IMG/VR virus record: IMGVR_UViG_3300042305_001773
Coordinates: 1 to 64,000 of that record
Length of the DNA stretch: 64,000 nucleotides
Source of the DNA: a virus
Direction: 5' to 3' (one strand)
Shown in pieces: positions 62,976 through 64,000 of this stretch; the first letter of the stretch is position 1; each line of letters starts with the position of its first letter. Below the pieces are notes generated by a model. That model saw only the letters and a program-made list of their open reading frames with translations, was not told where the DNA came from and made no database searches. The position numbers were made by a program, and so were the translations under genes.

Positions 62976-64000
62976 TCAGGCGGGGGCGCAAACAGGCCCG
63001 TCACAGCGTTTTTGCTCAACCCAATTGGGCGGCAACGTATACCAGCCTTTGTCGTAAAGCTGGTAGATCTTTTGAAACGCTTCGTCATACATAGCGCCGC
63101 ATGCTTCAAGACTGTAGGTGCTGCGGGCGGCTTTTGCAATTGCAGCGCGGTCAAGGTCGCGTACTTTGGTGAGGGCCTGCATCCAGTCAGCCAACGTCTT
63201 GCAGCGAAATCCGTTGACGCCGTTTTGTACCGTTTCAGTGAACGCGCCGTAATCTGTTGCGATGAGCGGCGTACCGCACAGCAGACCCTCGACACCAGAG
63301 CCGCCAAACGGCTCAATAAAGTTAGTGGGCATGAGCGAGCAAATAGCGTTGCGCATAAAATCACTGCGCTCGCGACCAGCCAGCGGACCCTTGTACACGA
63401 TGTTCGGGTGCGCCCAACGTGTGTGATCGCCCTGCCCGCACAGCACGATCTTGGCGCTGCGATCTATGTTGGGTAAAAACTTGGCAATTTCATATAGCGT
63501 GTCGAGCCCTTTGCAAGCGTCAATACGACCGAGAAACGCGTAATACGAGCCGGGCTTGAAGCTGGGCTGCCAGTCTTCGATATCAAAATAGTTCGGGATC
63601 ACGAACTCGTAGTGCGCACCTTGCCGCCCATCTTTACCGGCGTGATAGTGCCGCCACGCGTAGCTCTCAAATATCTTAATCGTGCCGTCAACCAGTGTGG
63701 GGTAGCCAATGCCAGTTTCAACGTGAGTGTTGTCAGGGAAGTCTTGCAGCAGCCGTGAGTGCGCGTGGCCGAACGGGTGGCAGATGATGTCGCGCGGTTT
63801 GACCCGTTGCTTCATCGCCGGAACAAGGCGTTCTTCAAACAACCGATGATGCGGCGCGCCGACTGTGGCGTTGTCTCCATGAAACGCTTTCTTGTCACGA
63901 TTGCCCAGCATGTTTTCAAATTCGTCATGCGTGAGCATTTCTACTTTCTCGTCAGCCAGACTTTCACTGCCGGCGTTCGCGTACTCAATGACGCGATACC
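62976..64000 (-). CDS. glycosyltransferase family 4-like protein (5-prime end outside window)
   Basis: The frame is open from the right edge (YRVIEYANAGSESLADEKVE) through to the stop at 62976, giving 340 visible residues. Rossmann C-domain features: YYAFLGRIDACKGLDTLYEI, KIVLCGQGDH, NIVYKGPLAGRERSDFMRNA and IEPFGGSGVEGLLCGTPLIA, the last being the EPFG...EAxxxGxP nucleotide-sugar motif of GT4 enzymes. It probably glycosylates DNA, virion or host surface; not decidable. True N-terminus not seen. Confidence 0.8.
   Translation of the reverse strand, partial: YRVIEYANAGSESLADEKVEMLTHDEFENMLGNRDKKAFHGDNATVGAPHHRLFEERLVPAMKQRVKPRDIICHPFGHAHSRLLQDFPDNTHVETGIGYPTLVDGTIKIFESYAWRHYHAGKDGRQGAHYEFVIPNYFDIEDWQPSFKPGSYYAFLGRIDACKGLDTLYEIAKFLPNIDRSAKIVLCGQGDHTRWAHPNIVYKGPLAGRERSDFMRNAICSLMPTNFIEPFGGSGVEGLLCGTPLIATDYGAFTETVQNGVNGFRCKTLADWMQALTKVRDLDRAAIAKAARSTYSLEACGAMYDEAFQKIYQLYDKGWYTLPPNWVEQKRCDGPVCAPA

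Noticed and set aside
1-64000. CRISPR array, rRNA, insertion sequence or integrase/attachment site
   Set aside because: No regularly spaced repeats, no rRNA-like sequence, no transposase or integrase motifs and no duplicated attachment core were seen on either strand.

Overview
This window is a contiguous piece of a large tailed-phage (Caudoviricetes, probably jumbo or huge phage) genome. The left end carries the N-terminus of a probable HK97-fold major capsid protein, a head-decoration-like protein, an acidic scaffold-like protein and a prohead protease. The right part carries a tmRNA gene and seven tRNA or tRNA-like genes. Coding is dense and almost entirely on the minus strand, with many ATGA/TAATG overlaps. 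Only one gene, a thioredoxin-like protein at 50417-50746, is on the plus strand. I recognised no terminase, portal, tail or replication genes here. The host cannot be named from the sequence.

Layout, in transcription order on the minus strand (right to left). (1) 64-59 kb: a truncated glycosyltransferase, small secreted or zinc-binding proteins interleaved with tRNAs (Lys, Leu-UAA, Val, an odd tRNA-like gene, Glu, Leu-UAG), then a structured RNA candidate, a tmRNA and a terminator. (2) 59-55.7 kb: an operon-like run of small unknown genes. (3) 55.6-46.7 kb: a modular accessory region. Here single genes or pairs sit between intrinsic terminators and copies of a bipartite promoter-like motif, CTAAATAAAC - 13 nt - YATATCTAGT. 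It includes an acid-ceramidase/NAAA-like hydrolase, a 341-nt structured non-coding RNA candidate closed by a 20-bp helix, and a compact three-way-junction leader. (4) 46.7-27 kb: a mixture of enzymes (SNF2-like helicase, trypsin-like protease, PhoH, HNH and GIY-YIG nucleases, AlkB-like dioxygenase, dCMP deaminase, ferritin-like and actin-like proteins, methyltransferase) and Gly/Ala-rich proteins, several sharing an N-terminal YEFGxxxGxxxEK tag. (5) 27-19 kb: a 2H-phosphoesterase/Nudix fusion, membrane proteins, a matrixin with a cysteine switch and a papain-like protease. (6) 18.6-10.5 kb: a multisubunit RNA polymerase. One 1467-aa chain fuses complete beta to the N-terminal part of beta-prime through the DFDGD catalytic loop. 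The rest of beta-prime (bridge helix, trigger loop) is a separate 626-aa protein, with two small genes between them. (7) 10.4-0 kb: head and virion genes ending in the capsid gene.

Working picture (inference): the phage carries its own RNA polymerase, encoded inside the virion-gene block and so possibly packaged. A promoter family drives a set of accessory genes in the 46-63 kb region, and tmRNA and tRNA genes support translation. Many proteins near the head genes may be internal virion proteins delivered with the DNA. All family assignments come from motifs read by eye; no database search was possible.
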